Source of the DNA: Pseudomonadota bacterium
GTDB lineage: Bacteria; Pseudomonadota; Gammaproteobacteria; Burkholderiales; Burkholderiaceae_B
Assembly: GCA_023440825.1 (NCBI GenBank)
Contig: JAEXRL010000018.1
Coordinates: 1-64,000, forward strand
Length of the DNA: 64,000 bases
Direction: 5' to 3'
Each line of letters begins with the position of its first letter. Positions within the stretch are counted from its first letter, which is position 1. The position numbers were made by a program, and so were the translations under genes. The notes beneath the pieces are model-generated. The model did no database searches, was not told where the DNA came from, and worked only from the letters and a program-made list of their open reading frames with translations. Positions 33,016 through 42,444 of this stretch are shown piece after piece.

Positions 33016-34209
33016 TTAGTTTACTGCTTTCAGCAATTTACCTAAAGTGGCGATACCTTCACGTATCTTGGCCTCGGGCACGGTAGCAAAGCTAAGACGC
33101 AAGGTGTTTTTTTGCACACTTCCATCAACAAAGAAAGGAGCGCCGGGCACAAAGGCGACATGATGCTCGACGGCTGTTTTAAGCAGTTCGCTTGCATCAA
33201 TGTGCTCGGGCAAGGTTACCCAGATGAACATCCCCCCTTCAGGGCGCGTCCACTGTGCGGTGCCGGGGAAGTGCTCTTGCATGGCATCTAGCATGTATTG
33301 GCATTGCTGCTGGTAGATGTCCCGTACTTTAGGCAGGTGCTGATCTAAAAAGCCTGTAGAAACCGCCTCATACACCGCCATTTGGGTCAGTGTGGAGGTG
33401 TGCAGATCGGTAGCCTGTTTGATCTGTACCAGCTTATCGATAATTTGGCGATCAGAAATGATGTAGCCCAAACGCAAGCCAGGAGCGAGCACCTTAGAGA
33501 ACGTGCCCAGGCGTATCACGGTAGCGCCTGCCTCACGGCCAAGTTTGAGCAAGCTAGGCAATGCATGGCCAGCGTAGCGCAACTCACCGTAAGGATCATC
33601 TTCTATCACGGGGATGCCTGCGCGTGCGCAGCGCTCTACTAATTCCTGGCGACGCTCTAGGTTAAGCGTCAAGCCAGTGGGGTTTTGGAAGTTGGGCAAG
33701 GCATAAATAAAGCGCGAGCCTGCGGCGGCGTCACTGGACACCATTTCAGGAATCATGCCGTGCTCGTCTGTGGGTACAGAGACGTACTCGGGCTCGTACA
33801 CGGAAAAAGCCTGTAAGGCGCCTAGGTAGCTAGGAGACTCCACCAGTACTTTGCTACCTGCATCAATAAAAAGCTTGCCCAGCATGTCTAAGGCTTGCTG
33901 TGAGCCATTCACAATCAGAACTTCGTCTGCACTAACAGCGACGCCATCCTGGCTAATTTGATCGGCTACCCATTGGCGCAAAGGGCCGTAGCCTTCTGAG
34001 GGGCCGTACTGTAGAGCCACACGACCCTGTTCTGAAAGGACTTTATCAAACGCTTGTTGAATTTCCGCAACAGGGAAGCCTGCTGGGGTAGGTAAGCCAC
34101 CGGCAAAAGAAATAATTTCAGGTCTGACAGTGACCTTCAAAATCTCACGTATGGCCGAGCCGGTTAGTTGTTGGGCGCGTTTGGAAAAAGGAACAGATTG
34201 CGGGTCCAT
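33016..34209 (-). CDS. PLP-dependent aminotransferase, MocR/2-aminoadipate type (class I/II)
   Basis: 397 aa, fold type I. The PLP lysine is in LGTFSKVLAPGLRLGY (about residue 238); PNFQNPTGLTL and EDDPYGELRY supply further cofactor contacts. The sequence resembles LysN-like 2-aminoadipate aminotransferases with broad amino-donor range. There is no DNA-binding domain. Its substrate is not given by the context; it is divergent from the hut genes and could act in amino-acid catabolism. Confidence 0.88.
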   Translation of the reverse strand: MDPQSVPFSKRAQQLTGSAIREILKVTVRPEIISFAGGLPTPAGFPVAEIQQAFDKVLSEQGRVALQYGPSEGYGPLRQWVADQISQDGVAVSADEVLIVNGSQQALDMLGKLFIDAGSKVLVESPSYLGALQAFSVYEPEYVSVPTDEHGMIPEMVSSDAAAGSRFIYALPNFQNPTGLTLNLERRQELVERCARAGIPVIEDDPYGELRYAGHALPSLLKLGREAGATVIRLGTFSKVLAPGLRLGYIISDRQIIDKLVQIKQATDLHTSTLTQMAVYEAVSTGFLDQHLPKVRDIYQQQCQYMLDAMQEHFPGTAQWTRPEGGMFIWVTLPEHIDASELLKTAVEHHVAFVPGAPFFVDGSVQKNTLRLSFATVPEAKIREGIATLGKLLKAVN

Positions 34210-34454
34210 AGTAGGGGATTATCCTGATAGAAGAACATATTGATACCAATGCTATACACCTGCCGTAGGCGACTAAAGCCGGTCACGACAGGTCAGATGC
34301 ATGCATGTCGCTGCGAGATGAACATTGCGCGTACACACTACATTGCCACCAAGATTGAGCTTACGCAAGCGTCAAGTCAGTGCGAGTGTCAATCTTGCTG
34401 GCTTGCAGCGCCCCGTATTTACCCTGAGCCACGGCAATTACGGGGCCGTAGACA

Positions 34455-34483
34455 TTGTTTGTGTGTCAGGATTCGCCCATAAT
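34455..34483 (+). promoter_or_regulatory. Putative hutD-I-F-G promoter
   Basis: TTGTTT (34455-34460) and CATAAT (34478-34483) with a 17-bp spacer, 28 bp before the hutD start codon. The operator-like palindrome begins at the last -10 base. Confidence 0.6.
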
Positions 34484-34494
34484 TGTATATACAA
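34483..34494. promoter_or_regulatory. HutC-type operator TTGTATATACAA
   Basis: A perfect 12-bp palindrome over the expected transcription start of the hut operon. Its core TGTATATACA matches what I recall of HutC (GntR family) sites in Pseudomonas. No hutC gene is in the window. Confidence 0.7.
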
Positions 34495-34511
34495 CTACAC
34501 CGAGGAAGCTT

Positions 34512-35114
34512 ATGGTTTCGGCCTCACAAAACCTGCGGCTCATCCCTGGTCGCGGACTGCAAATCAGCCCTTGGAAAAATGGCGCAGGCAATACCCGGGA
34601 GATCCTAATCTATCCCGAGCACAGTGCGCTGACGGATTTTGATTGGCGCCTAAGTATTGCGACTGTGGAGCAAGAGGGTGAGTTTTCCGTGTTTCCGGAT
34701 ATTGACCGGCACATTATGCTGCTGGACGGTGAGTGCATGGTATTGCATGGTGAAACACAGGAGCAGGTTTTACTCCCCTATCAAGCGTATGCGTTTCGTG
34801 GCGAGCAGGCCATACGGGCTAGCTTGCCGCAGGGCTCCACCACAGACGTCAATCTTATGTTGCGGCGTGGCCGCGCGCAGGGAGAGCTACAGGCCTGGAC
34901 AGCGCCGCACAGCGGCTTGCTAGAGGCTGGACATACGTTGCTGCACAGCTATGCCGGTACCCACGAAGTGATCTTAGGGCATAGCACTCACCACCTAGAG
35001 CAGGGAGACACGTTGTGGCTGCAACAAGCGCAGGCGCACCAGCATATTCTTAGGGTACAGCCTTACTCTGCGCAGAACTGCCTGATTTACGCGCATATCC
35101 AGACCCTTATTTAA
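34512..35114 (+). CDS. hutD: HutD family protein
   Basis: 200 aa from the ATG at 34512 after GAGGA. Cupin-like fold with the conserved NGAGNTREI near the N-terminus and DFDWRLSIATVEQ. HutD occurs in histidine utilisation operons and is thought to limit excessive pathway flux or bind an intermediate; it has no known catalytic role. First gene of the operon, 10 bp before hutI. Confidence 0.9.
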   Translation: MVSASQNLRLIPGRGLQISPWKNGAGNTREILIYPEHSALTDFDWRLSIATVEQEGEFSVFPDIDRHIMLLDGECMVLHGETQEQVLLPYQAYAFRGEQAIRASLPQGSTTDVNLMLRRGRAQGELQAWTAPHSGLLEAGHTLLHSYAGTHEVILGHSTHHLEQGDTLWLQQAQAHQHILRVQPYSAQNCLIYAHIQTLI

Positions 35115-35124
35115 AGAGCGGCTT

Positions 35125-36357
35125 ATGTCATTATCTTTATGGACCGATTTGCATCTGGCGCCCGAGGCCGATCCGGCCTCTGTCATACATCAGGCCTGTA
35201 TGGTGCTTGATGGAGAGCAGATACGCTGGTTGGGTTCCCAGCACAGCTTGCCCGCGCAATATGCTCAGATCAGCAAGCGTCATAGCCTGAGTGGTCAATG
35301 GGTGACGCCCGGTTTAATCGATTGCCACACCCATTTGGTCTATGGCGCTCATCGAGCCAGAGAGTTTGCGTTAAGGCTGGCGGGGGCATCTTACGAACAA
35401 ATCGCCCAGCAAGGTGGAGGGATCGCCGCCACCGTAAAGGCAACGCGAGAGATCTCGGAAGAGCGCTTATATGAACAAGCGAGCCGTCGTTTGCGGGCCC
35501 TATTGGCAGAAGGGATAACTGCCATAGAAATTAAATCTGGTTACGGCCTGGATTTGGAGAGCGAGCGCAAGATGTTGCGTGTGGCGCGGCGCTTGGGGCA
35601 GGATTTCCCCATCACGGTACGCACGACGTTTTTAGGTGCGCACGCCCTGCCGCCCGAGTATGCGGGCCGCGCAGACGAGTACATCGCCCTGGTTTGTGAT
35701 CACATGCTGCCCAGCTTGGCGCGAGACGGGTTGGTGGATGCGGTAGATGTGTTCTGTGAGCGTATTGCGTTTAATCTAGAGCAATCTGAGAGGGTGTTTT
35801 TGGCCGCTCAGGCTCTGGGGCTGGCTGTGAAAGTGCATGCCGAGCAGCTATCCAATATGGGTGGCGCCAAGTTAGCGGCACGCTATCAGGCCTTGTCGGC
35901 GGATCATCTAGAGTACTTGGATGAGGCGGGCGTACAGGCGATGAAAGCCAGTAATACGGTGGCGGTGCTATTGCCGGGTGCTTATTATTTTCTGCGTGAG
36001 ACCCAGTTGCCACCTATCGACTTATTACGCCGCTATGCGGTGCCTATGGCAATTTCCACCGATAGTAATCCGGGCACTTCGCCTTGCAGCTCTTTATTGC
36101 TCATGTTGAATATGGCCTGCACCTTGTTTCGACTGTCTGTGCCTGAAGTACTGGCAGGCGTAACGCGTCATGCGGCGCAGGCTTTAGGGCATCCTGATAT
36201 TAGTGGCCGTTTGGCACCTGGCCATAAGGCCGATTTTGCTGTCTGGGATATTGACGACCTATCGGAACTGGCTTACTGGATGGGTTTGCCGCGCTGCACG
36301 CAAGTGGTCAGGCATGGGCAAGTCAGTGTTAGGCAAGGAGTGCTTCATGAGCGATAG
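35125..36357 (+). CDS. hutI: Imidazolonepropionase
   Basis: 410 aa, amidohydrolase fold. It opens imidazolone-5-propionate to N-formimidoyl-L-glutamate. Metal ligands occur in DCHTHLVYGAHR and KVHAEQLSN, and the conserved STDSNPGTSP lies near residue 312. The stop overlaps hutF by 11 bp. Confidence 0.96.
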   Translation: MSLSLWTDLHLAPEADPASVIHQACMVLDGEQIRWLGSQHSLPAQYAQISKRHSLSGQWVTPGLIDCHTHLVYGAHRAREFALRLAGASYEQIAQQGGGIAATVKATREISEERLYEQASRRLRALLAEGITAIEIKSGYGLDLESERKMLRVARRLGQDFPITVRTTFLGAHALPPEYAGRADEYIALVCDHMLPSLARDGLVDAVDVFCERIAFNLEQSERVFLAAQALGLAVKVHAEQLSNMGGAKLAARYQALSADHLEYLDEAGVQAMKASNTVAVLLPGAYYFLRETQLPPIDLLRRYAVPMAISTDSNPGTSPCSSLLLMLNMACTLFRLSVPEVLAGVTRHAAQALGHPDISGRLAPGHKADFAVWDIDDLSELAYWMGLPRCTQVVRHGQVSVRQGVLHER

Positions 36358-37744
36358 TGCCTTGGCACCTTGGGCGCGAGTGGACGGTCAGTGGCAACAG
36401 AACGTCTTGCTCAGCTGGAACGCGCAGGGGACGCTCAGCACGGTGCAGCCAGGATATCAAGCCGGGGCAGAAGATCCGGTAAGGGTACTGCCAGGGGCTG
36501 TGTTACCAGGCATGCCCAACCTGCACTCCCATGCTTTTCAGAGCGCTATGTCCGGATTGACTGAATACCGTGCGCAGGCTCAGGATAGTTTCTGGAGTTG
36601 GCGGGACCTTATGTACCGCTTTGCTTTGATGTTGCGCCCCGACCATATTCAGGCCATTGCACACTGGCTTTATATACAAATGCTCAAGGCGGGCTACACC
36701 TCGGTCTGTGAATTTCACTACGTACATCATCAGGCCGATGGCAAGGCATATGCCCCCTCCAATATCTTAGCTACCGCTGTGCTGCAAGCGGCACAGGATG
36801 CTGGCATAGGTATGAGCTTTTTGCCTGTGCTGTATCAATACAGTGATTTTGGAGCGCAGCCACCACGCCGTGATCAGGCCCGATTTTTGAATCAGCCAGA
36901 CCAGTTGTTGAATATTTTGTTAAAGACATGTCACCAGTTCCCCGAAAATGTCTTGCGCCGCTACGGGGTAGCACCCCATTCCTTGCGTGCGGTAGACCCG
37001 GGTGGCCTAACTCAGATGCTTGAGCTGATGGAGGCGCATTTTCCAGGCAGTCCTATCCATATCCATATTGCGGAACAGCAGGCAGAGGTGCAGGCTTGCT
37101 TGCAATACCATGGGCAGCGTCCTGTGCAGTGGTTGTTGGATCATGCGCCGGTAGACCAGCGTTGGTGTTTGGTCCATGCTACGCATATGGACACGCGTGA
37201 AGTGCACGGGGCAGCAGCCAGTGCAGCGGTGGCGGGCTTATGCTTAAGCACAGAGGCGAATCTGGGTGATGGCTTTTTTGCGGCGCCAGAGTATCTGGCA
37301 GCGGGTGGGGCAATAGGGCTAGGATCGGACAGTCATATTGCAGTGGACTGGCGTGCCGAGCTGCGATTGCTTGAGTACGGTCAGCGCTTGGTGCATCGCC
37401 AACGTAATGTGTTGGCCCAGCCCGGGCAAGCGTATGTCGCTGATTATTTATTCGATGCCTCCGTTCGGGGCGGTGCCCAAGCCAGCGCACGGCCTATACA
37501 GGGTATAGCGCTGGGCCAGCAGGCCGATTTTATTGTGCTGGATCTGGACGATCCTATTTTGGCCGGTCACCGACCAGAGACGTACCTATCCGCCCTGGTG
37601 TTTTCCGAACGTGTGGGGAGCCGACCGATCAAAGAGGTCTATGTGGCCGGTCAAGCCCTTGTACGTGAGGGGCGTCACGCGCAGGAAGAGCAAGCTTGGT
37701 TTGCGTACCAGCGCGCTTTGCAGGATCTATTACAGAAGAGTTGA
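36347..37744 (+). CDS. hutF: Formimidoylglutamate deiminase
   Basis: 465 aa from the ATG at 36347, which overlaps the hutI stop. Amidohydrolase fold with zinc ligands in NLHSHAFQSA, HIHIAEQQAEV and GLGSDSHIAVDW. It converts formimidoylglutamate to formylglutamate plus ammonia, so the organism uses the five-step branch rather than HutG formimidoylglutamase. Longer upstream starts would lie deep in hutI. Confidence 0.95.
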   Translation: MSDSALAPWARVDGQWQQNVLLSWNAQGTLSTVQPGYQAGAEDPVRVLPGAVLPGMPNLHSHAFQSAMSGLTEYRAQAQDSFWSWRDLMYRFALMLRPDHIQAIAHWLYIQMLKAGYTSVCEFHYVHHQADGKAYAPSNILATAVLQAAQDAGIGMSFLPVLYQYSDFGAQPPRRDQARFLNQPDQLLNILLKTCHQFPENVLRRYGVAPHSLRAVDPGGLTQMLELMEAHFPGSPIHIHIAEQQAEVQACLQYHGQRPVQWLLDHAPVDQRWCLVHATHMDTREVHGAAASAAVAGLCLSTEANLGDGFFAAPEYLAAGGAIGLGSDSHIAVDWRAELRLLEYGQRLVHRQRNVLAQPGQAYVADYLFDASVRGGAQASARPIQGIALGQQADFIVLDLDDPILAGHRPETYLSALVFSERVGSRPIKEVYVAGQALVREGRHAQEEQAWFAYQRALQDLLQKS

Positions 37745-37751
37745 GGTAAGC

Positions 37752-38555
37752 ATGTCAGAAAATGTGTGGGTACGTGTGGGTAAAGCTCCTTTAGTGATTT
37801 CCATTCCACATCTGGGCACGAACATTCCTGCCCAGATTCTGGCGACCATGCAGCCTGTTGCTCGGTATGTGGATGATACGGACTGGCATCTGGACCGCTT
37901 GTATGCGTTTGCTGAGCAGTTAGGTGCCACCTTCATACAGGCGCGCCAGTCTCGCTACGTGATTGATCTTAATCGTCCGCCTAACGACGAAAACCTGTAT
38001 CCCGGTCAAAACACGACTGGTTTGCTACCTGTAGATACGTTTGCCAACGATGCGCTGTATGCGCCTGGGCGGCAACCCGACGCCCTAGAGCGTGAACGCC
38101 GACGTGCTTTGTATTGGGAACCCTATCATCAGGCATTGCTAGAGCAGCTTGAGCGGCTGCGGCAAGCACATGGGTATGTCTTGCTGTGGGAAGCGCACTC
38201 CATCCGCGCTTATCTCCCCCGTTTGTTTGAAGGGCGTCTGCCTGATTTTAACTTTGGCAGTGTGAATGACAGCAGCACCTTGCCTGGTCTGGCTCAAGAG
38301 CTGGCAGATTTAGCCAGTCAGGATGGGCGCTATACGGCGGTTGCTAATGGACGCTTTAAAGGTGGTTACATTACGCGGCAATACGGCAGGCCGGATCAGC
38401 ACATCCATGCCGTGCAGTTGGAGTTGACTCAGCTCTGTTACATGGACGAAGTGCGGCCTTATGCCTATCGGCACGAGCTGGCTGATCAGGTAGCACCTAC
38501 AATTGAGCGGTGCATAGCACATGCCTTACAGCGTTTGCGTACACATTATCGCTAA
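37752..38555 (+). CDS. hutG: N-formylglutamate deformylase
   Basis: 267 aa from the ATG at 37752 (GAGGTAAGC upstream). It cleaves formylglutamate to glutamate and formate, the final step. The family N-terminus VISIPHLGTNIP and DDTDWHLDRLY, then LWEAHSI, are present. It lies 7 bp after hutF. The first two enzymes, HutH and HutU, are not encoded in the window. Confidence 0.94.
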   Translation: MSENVWVRVGKAPLVISIPHLGTNIPAQILATMQPVARYVDDTDWHLDRLYAFAEQLGATFIQARQSRYVIDLNRPPNDENLYPGQNTTGLLPVDTFANDALYAPGRQPDALERERRRALYWEPYHQALLEQLERLRQAHGYVLLWEAHSIRAYLPRLFEGRLPDFNFGSVNDSSTLPGLAQELADLASQDGRYTAVANGRFKGGYITRQYGRPDQHIHAVQLELTQLCYMDEVRPYAYRHELADQVAPTIERCIAHALQRLRTHYR

Positions 38556-38718
38556 TGGGCTCGTAGGTGAACCTAGCGCACTCTGATCAGCAGATGTAGG
38601 GTGTGCAAGCATAAATTGGGCAGGCTTGTCAGTAATTTGTTACGACTGGTGTGCAGATAGTTGGGTCAGGCGTGCAGCAAACGATACAATAGACGGTCGT
38701 GTATTATCTTTTTCGGCC

Positions 38719-39546
38719 ATGAGCTTAGTAAATACTGACCAACCCGTACTGAAGCTGTCCTCTGTCTCCTTGGGGTATGGCGACTTCACCGTACTTGCTG
38801 GAATCGATATTGAAGTATTCCGCGGGCAGGTTGTTGCCATGATGGGCGGCTCAGGTTCCGGAAAAACAACACTTTTGCGTGGGGCAACAGGTCAAATTCG
38901 CCCACAGGCAGGACAGCTAAGCGTTTTTGGACAAGATGTGGCGAGCCTGAATGAACACGGCTTGCGTGCGGTACGTAAACGCATGGGGGTACTGTTTCAG
39001 CAAGGAGCCTTGTTTACCGATCTCAACGTCTTTGAGAATGTGGCTTTCCCGTTGCGAGAGCATACGCAAGTGTCCGAGCAGCAAATTTACGAACGTGTGT
39101 TAGACAAACTCGAAGCGGTCGGCCTGCGCGCGGCAGCACATTTGAGTATTGCCGAAATATCCGGCGGGATGGCACGTCGCGTCGCGTTGGCGCGCGCCAT
39201 TGTGCTTGAGCCCGAGCTCATCCTTTACGATGAGCCGTTTGCCGGTTTAGATCCGATTTCCATGGGAATTACCGCCCAGCTCATACGGAATCTAACCGAT
39301 CAATTGCAATGCGCTTCCGTTTTAATCACACACGATGTGCAAGAATCGTTTGCCATTGCCGATCATGTGTGTCTGGTCGGGCAAGGTAAGCTGATCGCGC
39401 AAGGAACACCAGCCGATTTATCCGCTTCCGATGATCCTTTCGTGGACCAGTTTTTACACGGGCGCCCTGATGGCCCGATTGCCTTTAACTATCCTGAAAC
39501 TCCCGCATTTAAAGCTTGGCAAACCACTCGGAAATTAAGGCCATGA
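38719..39546 (+). CDS. mlaF: MlaF, ATPase of the phospholipid ABC transporter
   Basis: 275 aa from ATG at 38719. Walker A GGSGSGKTT, signature EISGGMARRVALARA, Walker B LILYDEPFAGLDP. MlaF powers lipid traffic between the inner membrane complex MlaFED(B) and the periplasmic carrier MlaC, keeping the outer membrane asymmetric. It has the C-terminal extension which in E. coli MlaF contacts its partner subunits. The stop overlaps mlaE as ATGA. Confidence 0.95.
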   Translation: MSLVNTDQPVLKLSSVSLGYGDFTVLAGIDIEVFRGQVVAMMGGSGSGKTTLLRGATGQIRPQAGQLSVFGQDVASLNEHGLRAVRKRMGVLFQQGALFTDLNVFENVAFPLREHTQVSEQQIYERVLDKLEAVGLRAAAHLSIAEISGGMARRVALARAIVLEPELILYDEPFAGLDPISMGITAQLIRNLTDQLQCASVLITHDVQESFAIADHVCLVGQGKLIAQGTPADLSASDDPFVDQFLHGRPDGPIAFNYPETPAFKAWQTTRKLRP

Positions 39547-40328
39547 GTCACTCCCGTAACCCAATTTCCGTTATTGGCTCAGTCAGCCGTTCCAGCGTGT
39601 ATAGCCTAGGTGCATTAAGCCGCTTGTTCGTGGCTATTTTGTTGCGTTCCACCTTATTATTTAAACGGCCTGGGCTGATTTCGCAGCAAATACACTTTAT
39701 TGGTAATTACTCTTTACTGATCATCACCGTTTCAGGCCTGTTTGTAGGCTTTGTACTGGGTTTGCAGGGTTACTACACCTTGAATCGCTATGGCTCTGAA
39801 GAGGCCTTGGGCTTGCTAGTAGCCCTGTCTCTGGTGCGCGAACTAGGGCCGGTGGTAACGGCTTTGCTCTTTGCTGGGCGCGCCGGTACCTCATTAACGG
39901 CCGAGATAGGCTTGATGAAAGCGGGCGAGCAACTGGCCGCCATGGAAGTCATGGCTGTAGACCCGATACGCCGCATTTTAGTGCCTCGATTCTGGGGTGG
40001 ATTGATTGCTATGCCCATACTGGCTGCTGTTTTTTCCGCAGTCGGTATCTTGGGTGGTTATATCGTGGGTGTTGTCATGATTGGGGTAGACCCCGGCTCT
40101 TTCTGGTCTCAGATGCAAAGCGGCGTTGATGCCTTTGACGACGTCTTGAATGGTGTGATTAAAAGCGTAGTATTCGGTTTAGTGGTCACCCTGATCGCCT
40201 TATACATGGGCTGGACGGCCAAGCCGACTCCCGAGGGGGTTTCACGCGCCACCACCCGTACCGTTGTGAGTGGAGCACTGGCTGTATTGGGCCTGGACTT
40301 CCTGCTTACGGCACTTATGTTTAGTTAG
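39543..40328 (+). CDS. mlaE: MlaE, permease of the phospholipid ABC transporter
   Basis: 261 aa, five to six membrane helices, with the conserved MlaE segments LFAGRAGTSLTAEIGLMKAGEQ (coupling region) and FDDVLNGVIKSVVFG. It forms the inner-membrane pore domain with MlaD above and MlaF below. Start by ATGA overlap with mlaF. Confidence 0.95.
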   Translation: MSHSRNPISVIGSVSRSSVYSLGALSRLFVAILLRSTLLFKRPGLISQQIHFIGNYSLLIITVSGLFVGFVLGLQGYYTLNRYGSEEALGLLVALSLVRELGPVVTALLFAGRAGTSLTAEIGLMKAGEQLAAMEVMAVDPIRRILVPRFWGGLIAMPILAAVFSAVGILGGYIVGVVMIGVDPGSFWSQMQSGVDAFDDVLNGVIKSVVFGLVVTLIALYMGWTAKPTPEGVSRATTRTVVSGALAVLGLDFLLTALMFS

Positions 40329-40353
40329 TTTTCTGCTGCGGACCTGTTTGGAT

Positions 40354-40818
40354 ATGAAACAAGACAAAACCGATTTCTGGGTAGGCCTATTTGTATTACT
40401 GGGCATTATCGCGCTGGCGTTTCTGGCTCTGCGGGCTGGTAACTTGAGTTCTTTCTCACTCGCAAAAACGTATCAGGTCACAGCGGCCTTTGATAATTTG
40501 GGCGGTCTTAAGCCGCGCGCTGCAGTCAAGAGCAGTGGCGTGGTGGTGGGTCGAGTAAAAGATATTAACTTCGATAATGACGATTTTCGTGCTGTGGTGA
40601 CACTGGATATGAATGAGAAATATCAGTTCCCCGACGACACTTCGGCCTCCATCTTGACCTCCGGCTTACTAGGTGAACAGTATGTAGGCTTGACGGCGGG
40701 CGGTGACGATAAAAATCTGGTTGATGGTGGCCGAATTAAATACACGCAAAGTGCAGTCGTGCTAGAAGAGTTGATCAGTAAGTTTCTGTACAACATGGCA
40801 GGAAACGAATCTAAGTAG
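40354..40818 (+). CDS. mlaD: MlaD, MCE-domain lipid-binding subunit
   Basis: 154 aa from ATG at 40354. One N-terminal membrane helix (FWVGLFVLLGIIALAFLALR) and a single MCE domain (about 38-115) with FDNLGGLKPRAAVKSSGVVVG. MlaD hexamers bridge MlaE and the periplasm. Shorter than the E. coli protein at the C-terminal end, as in other betaproteobacteria. Confidence 0.94.
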   Translation: MKQDKTDFWVGLFVLLGIIALAFLALRAGNLSSFSLAKTYQVTAAFDNLGGLKPRAAVKSSGVVVGRVKDINFDNDDFRAVVTLDMNEKYQFPDDTSASILTSGLLGEQYVGLTAGGDDKNLVDGGRIKYTQSAVVLEELISKFLYNMAGNESK

Positions 40819-40874
40819 GCATGACAACATGCCGCGCTCAAGGCTGCGGTATTATGACCGGTAATGGTAAAACT

Positions 40875-41639
40875 ATGAAACAACAAACTGCTCGCTCTCT
40901 TACTCGATTCAAGCTGCCTTTGGCTGTGGCCACCACCTTGCTGGCAACGGCTTGCACCAGCGTTCCTAACCCCAATCCGCAAGACCCTTGGGAAAGCTAT
41001 AACCGCAGCATGTTCAAGTTTAATGATGCGGTCGATGGTGCCGTGCTTAAGCCGGTCGCCGAGGGGTATACGGCCTTGACCCCACAGCCTGTTCGCACCT
41101 GTGTGCATAATATGTTTAATAATCTGCGCGACGTCTGGTCTGGCCTGAATAGTTTTTTACAGGGCGAACACGTGGATTTTTTCAACACCCTAGGCCGCGT
41201 TTTATTTAATAGCACCATGGGTTTGGGTGGCTGTATTGATGTGGCTACCATGAATGGATCTAAGCGCATTCAGAACGACTTTGGTGTTACCTTGGGCGTA
41301 TGGGGCCTGGATGCTGGCCCGTACTTTGTCATACCCTTTATGGGGCCGAGCACCGTGCGTGATGCCACGGGTGCAGGCATAGGTCTGGTGTCTGGGGCCT
41401 CGGGGATTGGCCCAATCCTTGATTTGGATAATGTACGTGTGCGTAATAGCTTATTGGGTCTGGATGCGGTGGATGCGCGTGCTAATTTGCTCAATGCAGA
41501 GAGAATTGTTAACGACATCGCCCTTGACCGCTACAGCTTCATACGCGACGCTTATTTACAGCGCAGGCAGGCACAGGTTAATGCGCGCACGGGCGCTGAA
41601 GAGGACGCATTGCCCGATTACTCCGACGATGACGAGTAA
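40875..41639 (+). CDS. mlaA: MlaA (VacJ) outer-membrane lipoprotein
   Basis: 254 aa from the ATG at 40875; a start at 40854 is also possible. The lipoprotein signal ends LLATAC, with the modified Cys near residue 27, then the VacJ domain begins DPWESYNRSMFKFND. It removes mislocalised phospholipid from the outer leaflet and passes it to MlaC. An Asp/Glu-rich tail ends the protein. Encoded inside the mla operon here, unlike E. coli. Confidence 0.94.
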   Translation: MKQQTARSLTRFKLPLAVATTLLATACTSVPNPNPQDPWESYNRSMFKFNDAVDGAVLKPVAEGYTALTPQPVRTCVHNMFNNLRDVWSGLNSFLQGEHVDFFNTLGRVLFNSTMGLGGCIDVATMNGSKRIQNDFGVTLGVWGLDAGPYFVIPFMGPSTVRDATGAGIGLVSGASGIGPILDLDNVRVRNSLLGLDAVDARANLLNAERIVNDIALDRYSFIRDAYLQRRQAQVNARTGAEEDALPDYSDDDE

Positions 41640-41692
41640 GGCATCGTTTGCTGCCCCAAACCAGACTTAACATTGCTCCAGGAGCTGCTTGT

Positions 41693-42358
41693 ATGACTTC
41701 TTCTATGGTGAACATAGGTTTATTTTCGATTAGGGCTCGCCAGTTTGTGCAGGCCGGTATCACTGGTTTGCTGTTGGCAAGCTTGGTATGGCTAAAACCC
41801 GCTTCAGCTGATAATGTGAACCCTGCGGGACCTCCTGCCGAGTTTGTGCAGGCTGTAGCCAATAATGCATTGGAAGCCGTAAAAAATGACGAGCAAGTGC
41901 GCGGCGGAGACCGTAAAGCTATTGTTCAGGCCGTCAATACCTTTCTCATGCCGTATGTGAATTTCGAAAAAACGACGCGCCTTGCTGCGGGTCGTCATTG
42001 GCGCACTGCTAGCGAGCAGCAGCGTACGGACTTGGTGGATGCGTTTAAAAATACGCTGATTCGTACATACAGTGGCGCGCTTGCGCAGGTAGACGATAAA
42101 ACCAAGCTGGATATTTTGCCCTTTCGGGGAGATCCCAATGCGGACGACGTGGTGGTACGTTCTTCCTTAACCCAGTCCAGTGGTTCGCCTATCGGTGTAG
42201 ACTATCGCCTCGAGAAAACACCAGAAGGTTGGCGTGTCTACGATCTGAATGTTGAAGGTATTTGGCTGATTCAGAACTACCGTAACCAGTTTTCAGAACA
42301 AATTACGCAAAACGGCATAGACGGTTTAATCAAAGCCCTTAATGCCCAGGCGCAGTAA
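41693..42358 (+). CDS. mlaC: MlaC, periplasmic phospholipid carrier
   Basis: 221 aa from ATG at 41693 with GGAG upstream. A signal peptide (cleavage after PASA) precedes the MlaC/Ttg2D domain (VNTFLMPYVNFEKTTRLAAGRHWR, then the DYRLEKTPEGWRVYDLNVEG segment). It ferries phospholipid between MlaA and MlaD. In E. coli mlaB follows directly; here only 86 bp lie before the next gene. Confidence 0.94.
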   Translation: MTSSMVNIGLFSIRARQFVQAGITGLLLASLVWLKPASADNVNPAGPPAEFVQAVANNALEAVKNDEQVRGGDRKAIVQAVNTFLMPYVNFEKTTRLAAGRHWRTASEQQRTDLVDAFKNTLIRTYSGALAQVDDKTKLDILPFRGDPNADDVVVRSSLTQSSGSPIGVDYRLEKTPEGWRVYDLNVEGIWLIQNYRNQFSEQITQNGIDGLIKALNAQAQ

Positions 42359-42403
42359 ATCCGTCGCGCCTTTTAACCTAGACAGGCACTAGCCTACTAT
42401 GCA

Positions 42404-42435
42404 AAGCCTGATCCCAACGGTGGGTCGGGCTTTAT
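42404..42435 (+). terminator. Possible terminator after mlaC
   Basis: AAAGCCTGATCCCA and TGGGTCGGGCTTT can form an imperfect stem (one G-U pair, one bulge) followed by only three T residues. It may be partial attenuation between the mla genes and the downstream ABC genes. Confidence 0.4.
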
Positions 42436-42444
42436 CGATTGGAC

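Larger units (their letters stand above)
34210..34511. other. Divergent intergenic region, aminotransferase gene and hutD
   Basis: The 302-bp gap holds the hut promoter and a HutC-like palindrome near its right end. The left two-thirds show no gene, repeat or clear promoter for the aminotransferase. Confidence 0.55.

Noticed and set aside
40623..41108. Minus-strand 161-codon open frame over mlaD/mlaA
   Set aside because: Antiparallel to two well-supported genes and without a recognisable family.
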